From the NCBI RefSeq assembly GCF_004339525.1, contig NZ_SMGE01000001.1, positions 2,418,001-2,482,000 of the forward strand: a DNA stretch of 64,000 nt, read 5' to 3'. This stretch comes from Flavobacterium sp. 90. GTDB taxonomy: Bacteria > Bacteroidota > Bacteroidia > Flavobacteriales > Flavobacteriaceae. The notes beneath the pieces are model-generated. The model made no database searches and was not told the origin of the DNA. It saw only the letters and a list, made by a program, of their open reading frames with translations. Position 1 is the stretch's first letter. Each line of letters starts with the position of its first letter. This document shows, one piece after another, positions 61,251 to 64,000 of the stretch. Both the position numbers and the translations under genes were made by a program.

Positions 61251-61352
61251 GCCACGAATTTCGCTAATTTCTCGAATTATAGATAGTGCAGCATATTTGA
61301 ATTTGCATTAAAATTAAATAAAAATTCGTGTTTAATTAGTGAAATTCGTGGC
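61251..61352. repeat. Palindromic repeat, GCCACGAATTTC family, copy 2
   Basis: The left arm GCCACGAATTTCGCTAATTT (61251-61270) and the right arm ending AATTAGTGAAATTCGTGGC (61334-61352) are imperfectly complementary. It lies between the transglycosylase and radA. Confidence 0.8.
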
Positions 61353-61359
61353 AAAAAAA

Positions 61360-62721
61360 TCACCCAAAAAGAATACTGGCAATATCTTCAATTTTAGCAA
61401 CAAGCTCAATTTTGATTCCAGTGTTTTTTAAGGCTATTTTATTGTACTTAGATACAAATATAGTGGTGAATCCTAATTTTTCGGCTTCCTGAATTCTTTG
61501 ATCTACGCGATTTACAGGTCGGATTTCTCCCGAAAGTCCAACTTCACCTGCAAAACAGAAACCTTTAGTAACCGGAATATCTTCGTTTGACGATAAAATA
61601 GCTGCAACAACTGCTAAGTCAATTGCAGGATCATCAACAGAAATTCCGCCAGTAACATTGAGGAAAACGTCTTTTGCGCCTAAGCGAAATCCGGCTCTTT
61701 TTTCTAAAACCGCCAGAATCATGTTTAGCCTTTTGGCGTTGTAACCAGTCGTACTGCGTTGTGGCGTTCCGTAAACTGCAGTACTTACCAACGATTGTAT
61801 TTCGATCATTAGCGGACGCATGCCTTCCATGGTTGTGGCAATTGCAGTTCCCGACATTTCTTCGTCTTTGTGCGAAATCAATATTTCTGATGGATTAGAA
61901 ACTTCTCTTAATCCACTTCCAAGCATTTCGTAAATTCCTAATTCGGCAGTTGAGCCAAAACGGTTTTTTAAGGAACGCAAGATTCTGTAAACGTGATTTC
62001 GATCGCCTTCAAATTGTAAAACGGTGTCAACCATATGTTCCAGAATTTTTGGTCCGGCAATATTTCCGTCTTTTGTAATATGTCCAATTAAAATAACCGG
62101 AATATTGGTTTCTTTGGCAAATTTAATTAGTTCAGCAGTAGTTTCTCTAATCTGAGAAATACTTCCGGCAGTCGATTCGATATAATCGGTATGTAAAGTC
62201 TGGATCGAATCGATAATCACAATCTCAGGCTGAATCGCTTCAATTTGTTTGAATATGTTTTGCGTTTTAGTTTCCGTTAGAATATAGCAATTGTCGCTAT
62301 TTGGCGTTATTCTTTCGGCACGCATTTTTATCTGTTTCTGGCTTTCTTCACCAGAAACATAAAGTGTTTTATAAGGTAATTTTAGGGAGATTTGAAGTAA
62401 AAGCGTACTTTTTCCAATTCCGGGTTCACCACCTAAAAGTGTTAAAGATCCCGGAACAATTCCGCCACCAAGAACACGGTTTAATTCGCCGTCGGTTGTA
62501 TCCATACGGATTTCCAGCGCCGAATCAATTTCGTTAATTTTTAACGGGCGAGGCGCTTTACCGCTTGGAGTAGGTTCACTTTTCCAGGCTACTTTTTCCT
62601 GTTTCTGAATAATTTCCTCGGCAATTGTATTCCATTCTTTGCACGCATTGCATTGTCCTTGCCATTTGGCATATTGGGTTCCGCAGTTTTGGCAAAAAAA
62701 AGAAGTTTTAACTTTTGACAT
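61360..62721 (-). CDS. radA: DNA repair protein RadA
   Basis: The 453-residue recombination ATPase has an N-terminal zinc finger (Cys10, Cys13, Cys24, Cys27), Walker A GGEPGIGKST (97-106) and the RadA-specific KNRFG motif near 252-256. The C-terminal Lon-like domain (DVFLNVTGGISVDDPAIDLA) is present. It drives branch migration in recombination. Its ATG overlaps the stop of the esterase-like gene (TAATG), so the pair is translationally coupled. Confidence 0.97.
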   Translation of the reverse strand: MSKVKTSFFCQNCGTQYAKWQGQCNACKEWNTIAEEIIQKQEKVAWKSEPTPSGKAPRPLKINEIDSALEIRMDTTDGELNRVLGGGIVPGSLTLLGGEPGIGKSTLLLQISLKLPYKTLYVSGEESQKQIKMRAERITPNSDNCYILTETKTQNIFKQIEAIQPEIVIIDSIQTLHTDYIESTAGSISQIRETTAELIKFAKETNIPVILIGHITKDGNIAGPKILEHMVDTVLQFEGDRNHVYRILRSLKNRFGSTAELGIYEMLGSGLREVSNPSEILISHKDEEMSGTAIATTMEGMRPLMIEIQSLVSTAVYGTPQRSTTGYNAKRLNMILAVLEKRAGFRLGAKDVFLNVTGGISVDDPAIDLAVVAAILSSNEDIPVTKGFCFAGEVGLSGEIRPVNRVDQRIQEAEKLGFTTIFVSKYNKIALKNTGIKIELVAKIEDIASILFG

Positions 62722-63875
62722 TATTTGGTCTTTTTTGCAAGTGTATTCATTTCGTCGATTTTCTCGTACATCAAATCTTTATTCAAATCACCAATTGCTT
62801 CCATTTGCGAAGCATTTTGGTATTTTTTTGAAGCGTGTTTAGGATCTCCCATTTTTTCATACATCAATCCTAATTCATATTCTCCAAGCATCGCTTTAGG
62901 ATAATTTACATTTCCAATTTCAGCCATTTTTCCTAATTCGTCGTAAGCATTTCTCTTTAGAATAATATTTTCGATTACTTTAAAGTCGCTCATTCTAACC
63001 GGAATCTGAACTCCCATAACTTTAGACATCATGTCGTATTTGTTTTGAAGATAATCAGCATAACCAGTTTGAAGAACGGCAATTTTATCATTGTATTCCG
63101 CAGAATTTATAGGTCGGTAAACTTCAAAAATCTGATATAATGCGCTCGGAATTGAATGTAACACTTCTGTGTAATGAGTTGTTCCTTTAAATAATTCGTA
63201 TTTATAGTTTACTAACGGATTATTTGCGATTTTAATATTACTGTCTAGTTTTTCTATTGGTTCTTTAATTTTTTTGATGTCGCCATCAGCAGCAGAAAGG
63301 TAATAGAAGAATGGTTTTGTTACTTTGGCAAATTTCTCCGGAATACGAACTTCCATTTTTGGAGCAAGTTCCGGGCTTAAACAAATATAGGCGTTAAAAA
63401 GCGGTTCTTCTTTATATAAATAAAAATTGATAAAACTTGCTGTAATATCATGGCCTGCAATAACTCTGAATGGAGATGTGCGGTATTTTTTTTCGATATA
63501 AGGAACTAATTCTGCTCCGATAAATTCAAAAAATTTAGCTCCTTTTTCAAATGGTAATCCTGTATTTTGATCAATTGTTGAGTCGTCTTCACGTTCTCCA
63601 TCTTTATTTTGGTGAACACCTATGATAATCATCTCCGGTAAATCGTCCCAATAGGTTCCGTAACTTAAAGCTCCGGAAAATGGATCGAATAAATAATCAC
63701 CGTCCAATAAATAAAGAACCGGATATTTTTTGTCTGGATTAGATTCGTAAGAAGCGGGAAGTCCGATGGTTATTCTTCTTTCTTCTCCAAGTTTCTCAGA
63801 TTGAATGTTGTCGAATGTTTTCTGTGAAAAGACAGAAATTGAAATAAAAAGGATTAGTAAGTAAACTTTTTTCAT
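62721..63875 (-). CDS. Secreted esterase D-like protein with Asp at the nucleophile position
   Basis: From ATG 63873-63875 it is 384 residues with a signal peptide (KKVYLLILFISISVFSQ). Residues about 25-260 have the putative esterase fold (PVLYLLDGDYLFDP, EMIIIGVHQNKDGERED). The nucleophile elbow reads IAGHDITASF, with Asp143 where Ser is expected. The last 100 residues are helical with TPR-like character (LGLMYEKMGDPKHASKKYQN). Its stop overlaps the radA start. It may be a non-catalytic or altered hydrolase. Confidence 0.85.
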   Translation of the reverse strand: MKKVYLLILFISISVFSQKTFDNIQSEKLGEERRITIGLPASYESNPDKKYPVLYLLDGDYLFDPFSGALSYGTYWDDLPEMIIIGVHQNKDGEREDDSTIDQNTGLPFEKGAKFFEFIGAELVPYIEKKYRTSPFRVIAGHDITASFINFYLYKEEPLFNAYICLSPELAPKMEVRIPEKFAKVTKPFFYYLSAADGDIKKIKEPIEKLDSNIKIANNPLVNYKYELFKGTTHYTEVLHSIPSALYQIFEVYRPINSAEYNDKIAVLQTGYADYLQNKYDMMSKVMGVQIPVRMSDFKVIENIILKRNAYDELGKMAEIGNVNYPKAMLGEYELGLMYEKMGDPKHASKKYQNASQMEAIGDLNKDLMYEKIDEMNTLAKKTK

Positions 63876-64000
63876 GATTTGTGGCATTTCAGAGAATTAA
63901 AAAGTATTGAAATAGTGTAGCAATATAGTACTTTAATTTGCTTTTTTGTCAATGAGAACGTTTAAAAGAGATCAAAATTATAGTGAAAATTTGTTTTATT

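Noticed and set aside
1..64000. CRISPR arrays, tRNA/rRNA genes, insertion sequences, prophage
   Set aside because: No regular short direct repeats with spacers, no tRNA T-loop context, and no transposase or phage protein was found.

Overview
The window reads as chromosomal DNA of a Flavobacterium-like member of the Bacteroidota. It is AT-rich, genes mostly lack Shine-Dalgarno sequences, several starts are preceded by the TAnnTTTG -7 element of this phylum, and the protein set is typical: OmpA-type lipoprotein, DUF4286, DinB-type secreted protein, DUF2207, TM2/DUF805 proteins and an OlsF-like acyltransferase. The genus is an inference from protein flavour and repeat content. I see no rRNA, tRNA, CRISPR array, transposase or phage gene.

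Layout. 1-5.8 kb (all minus): a truncated nucleoside-recognition (SpmA-like) membrane protein, a small membrane protein, a possible DNA-maintenance group (AlkZ-like glycosylase, PolB-like DEDDy exonuclease, Ogt methyltransferase), then a DUF2207 protein. 6-9 kb: an epimerase-like protein, a GNAT enzyme and a LysR regulator divergent from a rhodanese. 9-15.6 kb: M28 membrane peptidase, zinc ribbon protein, GNAT-nitrilase fusion, short SSB, DUF2461, a TTG-start Lys/Cys peptide and ferritin. 15.6-22.3 kb: secreted unknowns, OmpA porin, CAT-like acyltransferase coupled to a HAD phosphatase, EamA exporter. 22.3-24.4 kb: a two-gene AAA15 ATPase plus RloB/AbiLii (Toprim-like) pair, the best candidate for an anti-phage system. 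25.4-31.9 kb: metG, a CDGSH protein, DinB-type secreted protein, SMI1/KNR4, PhzF and YdeI proteins. 31.9-36.2 kb: small membrane, lipo- and secreted proteins, mostly unknown. 36.4-47.7 kb (plus): a 56-residue basic peptide, patatin-like phospholipase, serS, lgt, a TPR protein, ksgA-mgtE and proC. 48-50.5 kb (minus): cytochrome c, nhaA, alpha/beta hydrolase. 50.9-58.9 kb: 2-hydroxyacid dehydrogenase, DUF805/TM2 cluster, OlsF-like bifunctional acyltransferase, exonuclease III, OmpA lipoprotein, aldo/keto reductase. 59.2-63.9 kb (minus): GT51 transglycosylase with an AsmA-like front half, radA, and an esterase-fold protein with Asp in the nucleophile position.

The most striking non-coding feature is the number of interspersed intergenic palindromes. 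At least eight families recur, several nested inside one another. One family (27693-27771, 56189-56270 and, more distantly, 33935-34000) has a central hairpin whose two arms differ between copies while pairing is kept, which suggests a structured RNA or a folded mobile repeat. Another locus (58977-59182) has perfect 28-base inverted arms around a perfect 46-base palindrome.

Several annotated starts are later than the longest possible frame, chosen from family length, signal peptides or repeats lying upstream; these are noted in each entry.
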